NCBI RefSeq assembly: GCF_001039355.2
Contig: NW_019775103.1
Coordinates: 260,920-324,919, forward strand
Direction of reading: 5' to 3'
DNA length: 64,000 bases
Source of the DNA: Lingula anatina
Lineage: Eukaryota > Brachiopoda > Lingulata > Lingulida > Lingulidae
In this document: in pieces, positions 46,860-60,292 of the stretch
Numbering within the stretch: position 1 is the stretch's first letter
How the letters are laid out: each line of letters begins with the position of its first letter
The notes under the pieces: generated by a model
The model's database searches: none
What the model was told of the DNA's origin: nothing
What the model saw: the letters and a program-made list of their open reading frames with translations, nothing else
Translations under genes and position numbers: made by a program

Positions 46860-48138
46860 AGCGGTATCGCACAAAGCAGTATATGACTGGGTTCCCATAC
46901 CTAGATTAAACCCTCTCAAAATCACAAGAAATATGCCAGAATTCTTTTCCTGGACTTTTCAAAGGCATTTGATCTCATTGATCATAACATTTTACTAAGA
47001 AAACTTTATGACAAGGGTGTACCTGAACTACTTGTCAGGTGGGTGCAGTCCTTCCTATCCAACCGCTCCCAGAGAGTAAAATATAAAAGCTCACTCTCTG
47101 AATGGCTACACCCACATGGTGGAGTACCCCAGGGTACCCTTCTTGGGCCACTGCTTTTTGCCATCATGATTGATGACTTAAAATCCAGATGTCCAGACTA
47201 CAAATATGTTGACGATACTACAGTGTATGACATTTGTAATATTGATGGTCCATGCCACTTACAAAGTGCAAGTAACGAAATAGTGCTGTGGACACAAAAT
47301 AACAATATGAAACTGAATGCCAAAAAAACCAAGACCATGACCCTAAATTTTACACGTTCTAAACCAGACCTCCCACCAACAGTTATTAATGACACGCCAA
47401 TCTGTGAGGTTACACAGTTCAAACTTCTGGGCATCCATATTAGCAATGACCTAAAATGGGGTACTCATGTGGATCATATATAAAAAGGCATGTGCAAGAC
47501 TCTATTTCCTCCGACAACTGAAGCGAGCTAAGCTAAGCCCTGCTGACTTAATCCAAGTTTACCAAAGTATTGTGCGCTCAATTCTAGAATATGCCTGCCC
47601 TGTATGGCATCCAGGACTAACTATAGAGCAATGCAAACTTTTAGAGACTGCCCAAAGTCGTGCTTTAAAAATTATTTTCCCTGACCTACACTATGATGAA
47701 GCCCTGAACCTGGCAAATATGTGCACTTTAGAAAAACGAAGGGAAGATCTGTGCAAAACTTTCTTTTACAAAATAACTGAATCCTCTGACAAATTGAATC
47801 ACATCTTAATTGAGCATTCCAATCGTCTTTTAAGATCTAACAATAGATACAAAGTGCCAAAATTTAAGACCGACAGATTCCGATGCTCTTTTATTCCATA
47901 TGCACTTTTAAATCTCCAATAGTATTATGCTGTCTTTTATCCTAAGTACAATAATTTTAAAGTTCAGTTAGCAGTCTAAGTACAATAATTTTAAAGTTCA
48001 GTTAGCAGTCTTTTAACTCAGTTTTATTCATGCAAATATTAATTTTATTATCATTAAAAAAAAATTTTAACATTCTATGTACAACTTCAACCCACTGGGT
48101 TGCAATCTTAATAAATTATTATTATTATTATTATTATC
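46860..48138 (+). pseudogene. LINE reverse transcriptase fragment with 3' tail
   Basis: Frames read VPIPRLNPLKITR, then LFLDFSKAFDLIDHNIL, GGVPQGTLLGPLLFAIMIDD and the catalytic YKYVDDTTVYD. After a frameshift near 47475 they continue YKKACARLYFLRQLKRAKLS to a stop at 47922. This is the fingers-palm-thumb order of a CR1/jockey-type non-LTR element. The 5' end is lost (no endonuclease) and a deletion joins the VPIPR and FLDF parts. A 34-bp tandem duplication lies at 47942-48011, and the tail ends in (ATT)n at 48115-48138. Confidence 0.8.
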
Positions 48139-48300
48139 ATAGATCGATCTAACAGAATCGATCCATCTCCAAGGGATTTATCGCTAAATTGCCTTCAGCT
48201 TGTGGTAGAAAGTGTTGTTCACGGCGGTGTGTGACACCGTGCTCGGATTGACTTTCACTTTGGGGTTGAACCAATCTGGTGATCCCCAAGGAAAAAGTAA
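48139..48300. mobile_element. Fragment of the GATCGATCT-ended MITE family
   Basis: It starts tagatcgatctaacagaatc and carries ttatcgctaaattgccttcagc, matching one end of the family. The other end is lost. Confidence 0.5.
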
Positions 48301-49199
48301 ATGCTGACGTTTGTAGGAAGGTCCTGTCAACATAAATATTGTCATATATGTTAGTAGCCAGAGATACATTTACAAACTGGTTAAGTCAGTACCTCAAAGG
48401 ACTGACGACGTCATCCGGCTTCGTGGCAGCCACGTGAGATCATATACCAGATATATTATTTCTCACCAGAAGTAATTCAAATGGAGAAAGTTTCACAAAT
48501 GTTGAAAGTCTTTTGTTAAAACCAGAAAGTATAGCAAAGCATTAATATGCAGGTTGACTGATGTATTTCAACTTATTTAAACCACAGATGTACATGTAAT
48601 ATACATATACAGTATTTTGTTAAAATGCTACATCATTTTACGCACTAAATTTTGGTTTCATACATTTTGCAATGCATGCATCTAATTGTACTTGTAACTG
48701 CAAATAATTATCTCCATTCCCGGTTTTGTCGAATGTCATTTTTAGCGTTTGTGTCCTCTCCTACTTTAACCATATTTAGCAATCAATTGTTATATTCTTG
48801 TAGAGACCAGTAAAGCGTTGGCAGCCATTGCTCTACTTTGTTTGTGTAGTCAGGTATAAACATAAACGGTAACTATACAGATCGATGTATTTCAAATGAC
48901 TGAAAAGAAAGAGGGCATATCACTAAAATAGTTCGGAAAGAATATGACCAGTAAAAGTTTTTAGAAAGTTTGCCAAAAAACTGAACACAATTCCAAAGGA
49001 GAAAAGAGATAATTTACTCAAGTTTAGAACCACGTAGCATTATACGAAACCATAAACGTTATTATACGGCGAGATAACAGTGACCCAACAAAACACGTTA
49101 ATCAAGGTAGCCAAGGAAACTAGATACAAAAACAGGTTGATTTTATCTACGCGCTGGGATCATCCTGGATAGCTGCAGTCGTGACGCTATTAATTTTGA

Positions 49200-49334
49200 C
49201 TAACTCAACTGCAGAGATGTGTCACCTTGGCAAAACGACGCCAGTTAACCCTGTAAAGCGGAGGATCTGCGTTTACCTTTCCGTTATCTGGGGCCCCATG
49301 TGACAAAACCGTTCTGATATACCGACACTGCATC
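49200..49334 (+). promoter_or_regulatory. Conserved leader upstream of TM-PARP2
   Basis: About 135 bp before the ATG is nearly the same before the TM-PARP3 ATG (58780-58914), including gtaaagcggaggatctgcgt and ggccccatgtg. Similarity runs back to about 48680 and 58262, so this is duplicated promoter plus 5' leader. Confidence 0.5.
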
Positions 49335-52300
49335 ATGGCGAATTCAACAACAGACGGGACAAACGGTACAAACGGGACCTTAGTAGACAACGTTACGACG
49401 TTGTCAACTTGGTCGATTAGTGAAACTACCACTGACAGTTATTTCACAACCACCGATCCCGGGGACATCCATTTACTTGTCCCAACCATGAATTATTCCA
49501 AGTACTCTTTGGAAACTTACACAACTATCTACTGGTCAGGTAGGTTAACTTTAATTATTAAACCGTTAAAATGAATATACGGTACAAATTAACTGTAAAT
49601 ATTCGTAAGAACCCAGTGATATAGTAGAATTGTTTTTATCATCGGACAGGAGATTTTTGTCAACTATAGACTACACATTATTTTTGATCGGGTCATTAGT
49701 TACAGGTACGCTTTGATACAGTGAGCTTTCTTATTTCCTGAACACAAAGCGGCATGGGGCTGTTTAACACCCCATTTCCATAGATTTTTAGATCAATCTA
49801 TCCCTGTGGGGAGTCTCACTAGATTACTGTCAGCTTGGCCGGCTTAAGCGTCTGTCCCACCTACTAAAAGCTGTAAGGGGGTAATTATCTATCGTGCCCG
49901 CTCGGCTGACTGCAATTTAGCGTGAACCCCCAGGGAGTTAGGTCGATCTAAAACTTAATCTTTAGATCGACCTAACTCCCTGGGGGTTCACGCTAAATTG
50001 CAGTCAGCCGAGCGGGCACGATAGATAATTTCCCCCCTCTAAATCTCTGGGAAAGAACCCTAAGACATTTGGGGTTTATAAGCGATGTCGCGATCAATGA
50101 TAAGGGTATCTCTACCTCTTCTGGTCAGAAAATGTCTTCGCTTCACAGGCTTTGAGATATGCAACACATTCATCGACTTGCTATATAAGATTTGATAATA
50201 ATATTTGGGGTAGGCCTATCTGTCGTATACAGCCTGGCTTTGTAGACAAGAAGGTTGAACTATTCAAAACTTCGTCATTTCAAAATGGACCTTTTCTATA
50301 GACACAAAACACTAGATGTCTGTAAACTAAATATCCGTATAACTTTATACAGCAAAATCATCACCGCCTAATGAAATCAGAACGTTAAGTTTTATTGTTC
50401 AAAACTATCTACTTAAACGTACAAAATGCGCAATATCGCACTACACCTTGCCTACTTTCACTTTTGAGACAGCTTTTCGATGTTAATGCTAGCATATTGA
50501 TTTGTGAGATTTTGATAAGTGCTGTGTCAATAGTATTTTTCATTGCCATTGGTTACCTTGCTACCGGTTAACTGTGCTGACACTGAAATAAAGCTCCTGT
50601 CTTTTTTATCCTGTCGGGAGCCTCTCACCACCTGTGCTGTAAAGCAAAGGAAATACTGATGAGACTTCCTAGTTATGATTCTGAAGGTTAATCATACTGG
50701 CTATGATAAAGGGCACTTAAAATCTGGAAATGCAGTGTCCCTTTGTGGCAAGACATTTATAAACTATTTTTAAGCATGAATTACGCCATAAAAAGAACTA
50801 TACTAGTTAAGGCTTGTCAAAGAATTCTCATTTTGCATTTAAAGCCTTTTTTCATTTTGAAACGTGACTGAGGTTTCTTGTTATCTCATCCAGGAAATAT
50901 ATTGATATATTTTTCTACTATCACTTGTGCTTCTTTCTTAATTAACACAAACAGTAGCCTATTTTACATAAGGAATTATTGTTTGAAAATAAATTTGTGT
51001 TCTAAATTTGTATTGAAATGGAAAAATAGATTAATTACTACCCTTGAATATGTTTTGCTTTTGCAGTATCAGCATCTTCCCTAATGCTCGTTTTACTCGC
51101 CTGTATCTGCCTCCAAACGTACGTTTACAGGAAAGGAAAAAAGTAAGTAATTATAACTAGCTTCTGCTTTTAAAGTTTAAGAGGTTGGATATTGGATACT
51201 GTTTCCTTATGACAAGCCATTCACAAAATGTGCTATCAAAATTTCACTCATTAACCCTTTTGGGTATTATTCATGTACAGAACATTGTGCACTACATTAA
51301 CATTCGTCACCATCTCAACTACTAGCCGGTAGTTAAATGCTCTCACTTTTATTGTGAACGTCTACAATTGGATATAATTGACAGTTTTTCTATTACATAG
51401 TAAAATATATGCTGGTTTGACGAGGGAGAAAACCATGGCCATCAAAACATCAGTGGAAATAGAAGAAGATGAAGACTTGTGCGTGTGGTCTGTAAAGATA
51501 CTCGTGGAAATAGAGCGTCCTCTATTGGTGGATGTTTTCAAATGGGCAGGCGTTTGTGCATTTTGTACCGGGCTATTGCTGGCGATTCCTGCAAGATATG
51601 CATTAATTCCACTACTCCTGTATGACGTATCACAAGCCATTCACGTTTGTGTGTTGTATGTGAAAAAGATGGAAAACAAGGACAAAGATGCTGTATTTCA
51701 AGATGTTAAACGCGTTCATCTTTCGTATACACTTTTTGCTGGATTTCCCGCTGGATCAGTGGCAAAGATTCTTGGCACACTCTGGCTGGACGGAATATGG
51801 GACAGTTGGGGCTATTCAGATTTTGGCTTTACTATTCTCTTCGCACCTCATACAATCCTTATTTTTATTGCTGCACCAATTGTGTTTTTCACATTTTGCT
51901 GCGCATGTTGCAAGTGCAGTGAATCAGAACCGTGTAAAGACAGAAAGTTTTTGTTGATTTGCTGTTTGCTATACGTCATTTTTAGCTTATTGTGGCTTAT
52001 TGGAGTAGTTTTGATGATATCAAGTTCCCCATACGACATACATGGTATTGTCCATCAGATAAGTGCTGCCATCTATACCATCATAGTGCAGGCTATAAAC
52101 ATGAACCTTCCATGGGCTCTTGGCTTCGCTTTTGTTTTTGGTGCCTTCTTCCTTTATGCGATGACACTGTTTCTGTATGTCGCCAACAACGGTAAGTTGT
52201 CAAAGTATATAATTATTGTTTCTAGAGCAGCCTTATACAAGCGTTTTTTATTTTTGTAATGGCGAATAAAGCATGTTGTTTATTTTTTCCAGAGCTAGAG

Positions 52301-54191
52301 ATGATGAGCTGAACAGTGAAATGAACTTTACATGAAGTGTGGATAAACTGGATTAAAAATACATTTATCATTTATCCATGGATTCTATATTCCAGGAAGA
52401 CTGTTGAAAGTTATTCCTGAGTTCTCAGATGCCTGGTGTTTTGGTTGGTCTTCAGTGATACTGGTTTACTTCCTTGACAACCCGGGTGACGTCAGTTCGT
52501 TGTCTTTCAAGGTGTATGCCATGTTACCGTTGCTGTTCTCGTGCCTTATAGGTCTAACGTATGATGTCTATAGAATCTTCCGTATGGCCAGAAAACGTCA
52601 AAAGCTTTTGGAGAAAAGAAAAATACAGCAAGATGAAGCGAATCAAGTGACGGAAATGGAAGTACAAGCACCAGATTATTGGGTTAATTTTCAGGATGAT
52701 TTTAAGAAATGTGCAGGTAAAGGAACTACTTTTTTACCATCTAGAGCTGCTGTATTCTTTCTAGACATTCCCTGTTTACATAGATATAAGTAACGAATTG
52801 CAAAGTTTCATATCCCGTGTCCTCCCTAATATAAACTATTGCATTTTTCACTACGTTTAAATTGCGTAAATCAAATTTACATTTTTAAAGAAAGAATCAA
52901 TTATACATAAGAACACAAACATTTTCATAGAGTATCAAAATCATGTTCGTCATCTTGTAGGGGAGGAGGGAAGGGTCATGCTAGTTGAAATCGGCGGCCA
53001 AATAAGGAAAGAGGTCAAACATATGATGAAAAAGTCTTGGTCTAAAGAAAAAATGCTTATCCACGGAAGAGACAGCGTTGGTTTACATCACACCGATTTT
53101 AGGATAACGAAGGTAGAGCGCGTCGAGAACCCTCGGCTATGGAGCCAATATTTTTGCAAATTACAAGACATATCCAGGAAATGTGCACGAAATCCTATTG
53201 ACAGAGCGCCATGGATGCACGCATATACGTACCAGCTTTCCGGAATCTTAAATGAGCGTCTTCGAAATGAACTGAATGAATACTATTTTTTTCACGGGAC
53301 AAACACAAATGTTGCTGAAACAATATGTGCCACTGGGCTGGATTTTAGGATTGGAAACGAGGGACTCTTTGGAAAGGGCATTTACCTTGCAGAAAATTCC
53401 TCGAAGTCGGACCAGTATGCATGGCTAAGTAAGACCGCCATTTCCTACAACTTTAATAGAAAATAGGTGACCCTATATCGTTGTTTAAAATTATATTTTG
53501 AAATAAAATTACGTCATACGAATAACTGAAATATGCATTGACAAAACCATTTAAACAGGAATAGCCTTTTGATGGTGACAAGTAACTAAAAGCTTTGATG
53601 TGGCTGACTGAAAATTGATCCTGATCTTACGTACATAATAAAATAAACATTTTGACATTTCCACTGGTCTTGTTACGCTGATTGTATAAATAGTATTTAT
53701 TTTCTGGGCTTGTAAAATACCTTCTGCTTTCTGCTCACGTTGGAATAAATTATTTATCTATCTATATAGCAAGCCGTCACAAGCATCGGAGAGGCAAGCT
53801 CAAATAGACTTGGGTATTTTGAGCTGATATGTATATTTATATGTGGAGAGGAAGAGCAAACTGAGTAATTGTGCTTTGATATGAAATGTTAAAACCTTGA
53901 GTTTTTATAATACCCTTTTTGTATTTTTCAGGTGCGACAGACCGCGGAACAAAAGGATTAAAAATGTTCCTTGTTCGTGCCTGCATCGGTCGACCATATC
54001 TCACACGTGAGAAGAAACAATTTCCACGGCCTCCTTGTACTGAGAAAGGCTGCATGCAAGTCGTATGCAACCACACCAGTCACTTTGATTCCGTGATAGC
54101 AGACGTTTCCAATATGTTGTACAGAGAGTTTATTATTTACGAGAAAACAATGTGTTATCCTGAATATATCATCACGTACGACAGAATATAG
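49335..54191 (+). CDS. TM-PARP2: intact multi-pass membrane PARP, 706 aa
   Basis: Six exons: 49335-49539, 51067-51142, 51401-52191, 52396-52716, 52961-53428 and 53932-54191. All have GT-AG sites and phases that close to 707 codons. Residues 1-68 form a Ser/Thr-rich tail with several N-x-S/T sites and no signal peptide, predicted extracellular. A helix follows at about 70-88, then an acidic cytosolic loop and about seven more helices between 130 and 420. The linker (RKRQKLLEKRKIQQDEA) is basic and coiled-coil-like. The PARP catalytic domain spans about 500-706. The triad is His576 (YFFHGT), Tyr606 (GKGIYLAEN) and Glu686 (YREFIIYE). ENSSKSDQY and YPEYIITY resemble tankyrases, but there are no ankyrin repeats or SAM domain. 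A conserved C-x4-C-x4-C-x-H in the last exon may bind zinc. Predicted NAD+-dependent ADP-ribosyltransferase on the cytosolic face of a membrane. The whole architecture is unfamiliar to me. Confidence 0.85.
49768..50060. mobile_element. MITE with internal inverted duplication (perfect 70-bp hairpin) in TM-PARP2 intron 1
   Basis: A GATCGATCT-family element flanked by TAA (49765-49767 and 50061-50063) and absent from the same place in TM-PARP3 (near 59333). One half was copied in inverted orientation: arms 49883-49952 and 49961-50030 are exact reverse complements with an 8-base loop. Confidence 0.9.
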
Positions 54192-55429
54192 TATTGAATC
54201 CAATTTAAACGACTTAATTCAATATTCGGTGAAAAATCCCTTTGATTTCTATGCCAGAGCTTCGTGACTGCGAGAATGAGAATGCGCCAAGATGCACAAG
54301 GGGACGTATAGCCTCAACCGAATGACGATAGGGGAAAACATTCTAGTTTAGATCATAAGAAAAACCGTGATCGTGGTAATGTTGAAGAATTGACCAATTT
54401 TGTAACTATTTTCAAACCAGTTGGGTAAAGTGTGACGGTTTGTGATGAATTTTGTACATTTGTTGTGTTATTGAGAACTCTCATATAAGACATGGACTTA
54501 GTTACGGATCTGTATATCCCCTGAAGATTTAGAATTGCGTCCTATTTAAAGCTTAATAAAGTTTTGTATTAATATTCGTTGAAAAGTCGCTTTGATTCCT
54601 GTGCCGGAGGTTCCTGACTCTGCGAGAATGAGAATGAACCAGGAATGAGGATGCACAAGGAGAGGTAGAGCTTCAACAAGTCTAGTTTAGAAAAAGGCGT
54701 TACTTAAAGAGGTCAGACGATATAATCACTAATGGTAGGATTGACATTCGCTTGTATGGTAGAAGACGGTGATTCTATATATGCAGTTTCAAGACAGATT
54801 AAGGGCGTCTGCACTTGTTTATTTGATTACAAAAATATTGAAAAAGGAAAATTAATACACGAGTTTTAGTGGGAAGGCAGATAATAGAGAGCAGTATATT
54901 TGTTACACTTTCTCTTCTTCCCTTAAATGAAACACGTGCATGTATTCAAAGGTGCGGGTTTATGTATTTTCTGCGTCGTATACGTACGTATATGTCATAT
55001 GATCGTGGTGGTGATGAAGATTTGACCAATTTCGTAAGCATTTTAAAACCAGTTACGTAGATTGTAACTGTTTGTGATGAATTGTGTACATATGTTGTGT
55101 TACTGAGAACTTACATATGTTGTGTTACTGAGAACTCTCATTATAAGGCATGGACTTAATAACGTACATATTTGTATATCCACTGAAGATTTAGAAATGC
55201 GTCTTATTTAAGGCTTAATAAAATTTTGTATTACTATGATGATGATGATTAAGTTGAATTACTGCATATAATTAATAGATACTTTAATATTTACTGACCG
55301 CTTATTTTTCAGTTCATTACCGTGTTTGCAATAATAATCATAGGACCCAAAATTTCTGGGAAAACTGCCACTTTTAAAATATTTTTCAGACCAGCGAATC
55401 TTTGGACAATAAACCATATCAGACTGTAA
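54192..55429 (+). other. TM-PARP2 3' region, duplicated, with two poly(A) signals
   Basis: A block ending gcttaataaagttttgtatt (AATAAA at 54555) is followed by a second, similar block with AATAAA at 55217. TM-PARP3 has only one (63626). No gene seen. Confidence 0.65.
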
Positions 55430-55651
55430 AGCCCCCTTTACACTGGACGGCGTCCCTTCTGCGTCCAGCAGTTCGGCCCCATTTGAGAGTTAGAGAATTA
55501 TAATACTTTACGTGCCGACAACTGGCCGATCATTCAGCATTCATTCTTATACCAAATCATGCTCATGCCTCCTTATTAAGACCACAGCGATGCCAAATTT
55601 CATAGTCGCAGAAAGGAGGCAGAAAGGACGCCGTCCAGTGTAAAGGGGGTA
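55430..55651. mobile_element. 222-bp MITE with TAA target duplication
   Basis: Inverted ends cccctttacactggacggcg (left) and the complement near 55630-55649, with flanking TAA at 55427-55429 and 55652-55654. The matching site after TM-PARP3 (near 63833) is empty. Confidence 0.85.
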
Positions 55652-56030
55652 TAAGCAGTGAGCAATGAATTCGTGTCCCACCTTTGCAAACCCAAACGCT
55701 TGCTCGGTGCAGACGAAGACGTCTAACGTTTCATAATTCCATTTCCGGTGTTTAATTTTTGAAGGAACATCTAGCCTGCCTTGGTTATATACAAGGTGCA
55801 TTGAAGAAAGCAAATATAACAGGTGCATGGCTCGCAATATGGCAGTAACAACAACTTGCTAGTTTCAGTGGTTCTCTACAGAGAATGATTACCCCAGGTG
55901 TTTGCACTCATTGACACCACCTCTCGATTTTTCACCGAATGATTGACAAGTGGCAACCAAAACAGGTCAATTGACATCAATTAAGTTGTTCATTTCATCA
56001 TCATTGCATTTAAATTGTTCTGCTCCTCCT

Positions 56031-56683
56031 GGACCCCGTAACTCGAAAGCATCGCGCATTGCGACCGAGCGCAAGCGTCTCGATTCCATAACTAGCCCTG
56101 TTGTCGCTTACGACAACAAGTTGCAATTACGGTCGTATCAGTAGTCATCTTTGTTTTGTTATGCAAATGATTTGCTCAGTATATATACGGCCAGCAGTAG
56201 TTTGTATTTGACGAGCAGAAGGCTCAGGTCGCCAAGTATCAAGATTTTGTGTAGTCACTTCGGCAAAATCTGTGGATCACCATCAGGCGGGAAAAGCCAC
56301 ATTTCTCTGGACGTATTGTTAACTATTTGCACAATGTATATGCAAAAGCGTAAGTCGTTTTTGTCTAGCCAAATTTATAGTATGCACAACATTTCCCGTT
56401 TCTTATAATTAATTCATTATTTCTTTTTATATTTGTATTCAGTTTATATTATATTTGTGTATTTTTATATTATCAGTTTGGTGTTTATATTTCATTATTT
56501 TGTTATTTTAGTATCACCATGTCCATGTCAGTGTATGTGCGTGAATAAAGGTGTGAACATTTTCCCGTTGTTTGTGTTCGTTTGGCGTGGGATCCGCAAC
56601 AAGTACTTGACACATATAATACACTGTGGCCTCTACGTGATATCGCTATTCGCAATGCGCGATGCTTTCGAGTTACGGGGCCC
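56031..56683. mobile_element. 650-bp element with inverted ends of about 33 bp
   Basis: The left end ggaccccgtaactcgaaagc and following atcgcgcattgcga are inverted at 56651-56683. A shortened relative is at 7742-7890. No transposase recognised. Confidence 0.75.
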
Positions 56684-58261
56684 TTGTTTTTTTACTCTGC
56701 TCTAGTACATGTAAATACTACATGATCAAATGTAATACTGCATATCTTTGACTGTGAAAAAAAGCCTTTTTGTGGCTTTGAGGTGTGTTTCTGCCCGAGT
56801 ATCATCTGTCTGATAACAGTGGCATTAAACTTTCAAAAACATTTATAAAACTAGAAGTAAGAAAGGATAAAAATTAGGGTAGAATAAAAAAAAAACGAAT
56901 GTTTATATATAATTTTCTTTTAAAAATGAAGCTAATTAATGAAGCTTAAGACAAAATAAAAATTACATTACAGCCATGGAAATACCAAAGATGAGTTCAT
57001 CGATACCACGGGCCGACGACCATGTCCAAATATTTCACCCCCTGCCCCAACCTTTTTTTTGGAATGGTTAGCCTTTCCCCTCCCACTTCAAGGTTATTTA
57101 CCCCGTAGCTATAAAAGCTGTCATATGTTCGAGTTCTTTTTCTTTTATTTCGAAGTATACAATACACTATACAAGTATATGATATAAAAGCATTTTAATG
57201 GAGCAACATTATTGATTAATTTTCTAAATATGCACCGTACCACTTTATGGACATGTCAAAGTGAATGCACCACTGATAACGTGTGCATTCCCAGCTACCA
57301 CAATGTGTACTGTACAAAATTTCATAGCGCTCCCCCAAGGAGGCTATATTTGCATCTCCGTTTGTCTGCTACCAGCCCAGCCCAAAAAGCTACAGATGGA
57401 TTTTCATGAAAATAGCCTTGTTCAGAATAGGTCACAAATGTGTTAACTTTTTTATCTAAAAAACGATAAGATTTTGTTGGTGATCTGAATCCAAATATTT
57501 TATAGGATTCTACATCATTGCGAGATAGAGCCAATGACTCGAACTTGTAGGCTACAATGGACGTGCTCTCAGCTACCAATTTTTATCACGGCAGGTTGCT
57601 TGGCGGATGTCTGTGCTCTCTGGGTGTTTTTTTTTTTATTTGATTTTGGATATATTTATATGTTGACGCTTCCAGCAACGGTAATCCAGGCCTAGAAAGA
57701 TTCTTCGTTCAACCTGCAAATTCTGGTTTATCTTTTCCCTTGCTTTGCCTCGTGGTTTTAGACGTTTTGTTTCTAGAGTCCCTTAGAAGAACAATTGTGC
57801 GTCTGTAACCCTGGAAGGGCAGATAAGCAGGCAAATGTTGAAATTTGAAGATAAGCAGCTGATCCCCAACGGATCTCGGGCTGTATTCTCGAAAGGTTGT
57901 AACTTGCAAATTATTGTAATTATTCAATAAAGTCCGATTGTTCACGTAAGTTGATATTGTTGTAGTTTTGTTAGTTAAATATTTACAAATTGTTGTAAAT
58001 TACAAAGTTGCGAGATACACCTAGATACAAAGTTTTCACTGATAGATAAATGAAAATTAAAAGTATTTCAGTTGTTCATAAAAATTGAAAATGAATTTAG
58101 TTTACCGAGGTATTAAAAACATCTGTCTATCGGAATTCATTGCCCAAGACTATTATATCACTTCTTCTATTAATTCACAGACAAAAAAGTGGTTGCATCA
58201 TTAATGTGTTCTATTTCAAACGGTGCCTGTGACAATTGAATTCAAAATGCCTGGATATCGG
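56684..58261. other. Intergenic stretch with a dispersed repeat
   Basis: At about 57320-57560 there is a sequence of a kind I recall as widely dispersed in marine animals (ccaaggaggctatatttgca, then agctacagatggattttcat). A minus-strand frame at 57945-57709 has no recognisable domain. Duplicated TM-PARP upstream DNA begins near 58262. Confidence 0.45.
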
Positions 58262-58914
58262 CATCTAATTGTACTTGTAACTGCAAATAATTATCTCCAT
58301 TCTCAGTTTTGTCGAATGTCATTTTTAGCGTTTGTGTCCTCTTCTACTTTAACCATATTTAGTAATCAATTGTTATATTCTTGGAGAGACCAATAAAACG
58401 TTGGCAGCCATTGCTCTACTTTGTTTGTGCAGTCAGGTATAAACATAAACGGCAACTATACAGATCGATGTATTTCAAATGACTGAGAAGAAAGAGGGCA
58501 TATCACAAAAATGATTCGGAAAGAATATGACCAGTAAAAGTTTTTAGAAGGCTTTCCAAAACACTAAACAAAAATTGAACTGGGAGAATTGATTATTTGC
58601 TCAAGTTTGGAGGCACATGGCATTTTACGAAACTAAAAACGTTATCATATGGCGAGATAACAGTGGCCCAACAAAACACATTAATCAAGTCAGTAAAGGA
58701 AACTAGATACAAAAACAGGTTATTTACCTACGCGAAATAGTGAACACGCTGTGATCATCATCGATTTCTGCAGTCGTGACGCAGGGGGGTGTCACCTTGG
58801 CAACACGACGCTAGTTTACCCTGTAAAGCGGAGGATCTGCGTCTACCTTTCCATTGTCTAGGGCCCCATGTGTCAAAACCGAGCTTCTGCGTTCTTATAT
58901 ACCGACACTGCATC

Positions 58915-60261
58915 ATGGAGAATTCAACAACAAACGGTACAAACGGGACCCTAGTAGGCAACATTACGACGTTGTCAACATGGTCAGGTAGTGAGAGTAC
59001 CACTGACAGTTATTTCACAACAACCGGTCTCGGGGACATCCATTTACTTCTCCCAACCATAAATTATTCCAATTACTCTTTGGAAACTTACAAAACAATC
59101 TACTGGTCAGGTAGGTTTACATTAATTGTTAAACCGTTGAATTGAATATTCGGTACAAATAAACTGTTAATATTTGTAAGAATCAAGTGATATTGTGGAA
59201 TTCTTTTGATCGGATAGTAGATTTTTGTCAACTATAGAGCACACATTTTTGATCGGGTCATTAGTTACAGGTACGCTTTGATACAGTGAGCTTTCTTATT
59301 TCCTGAACACAAAGCGGCAACGGGCTGTTTAAGACATTTGGGGTTTATAAGCGATGTCGCAATCAATGATAAGGGTATATCTACCTCTTCTGGTCTTCAC
59401 TTCATAGGCTTTGAGATATGCAACACAATCACTGACTTGCTATATAAGATTTGATAATAATATTTGGGGTAATTGTCGTATAAAGCCTGTCTTTGTAGAC
59501 AAGAAGGTTAAACTTATCAAAACTTCGTCATTTCAAAATGGCCGTTTTCTATAGATACAAAGCACTAGATGTCTTTAAACTAAATATCCGTAAAACTTAA
59601 TAGAGCAAAATCATTACCGCCTTATTAAATCAGAACTTTAAGTTTTATTGTTTAAAACTCTCTTATAAAACGTAAATGCGCAATATCGCACAACACCTTG
59701 CCTTCTTTCACTTTTGAGACAGATATTTCGAAGTAAATGCTAGCATATTGATTTGTGTCAATAGTATTTTTCCTTGTCGGTTACCTTGCTATCGATTAAC
59801 TGTGCTGGCAGTGTATTCATTAGTTAACAGGTTCAAATAAAAAACTGATTAACCCTTTTCATTCTAATTAGAATACAAAAAGTGTTTGGGGAAAAACACA
59901 ACGATGTCGTATGTTCTCTTGCGAGTTTTTTTGACGGTTTGTTCCACATTTTGCACAGTACAAAAACTGTTTATCGTCTGAAGTCGTCGCCAAAAGGGAC
60001 ATGTATCCGAAAGGGGGACTTAACGTGGCTTACGTGCTGGTCTAGTTGATTCCGCACTGAAGTAAAACTCCTGTCTTTTTTTATCCTGTCGACAGCCTCT
60101 CACTACCTGTGTTGTAAACCAAAGGAAATACTGATGAGACTTCCTAGTTATGATTCTGAAGGTAAAACATACTGGCTATGATAAGGGCAATTAAATTCTG
60201 GAAATGCAGTGTCCCTTTGTGGCAAGACATTTATAAACTATTTTTAAGCATGAATTACGCC

Positions 60262-60292
<31 letters not shown>

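Noticed and set aside
52961-54191. TM-PARP as an ordinary tankyrase or PARP16
   Set aside because: No ankyrin or SAM regions are present. PARP16 has its membrane anchor after the catalytic domain, while here all helices precede it.
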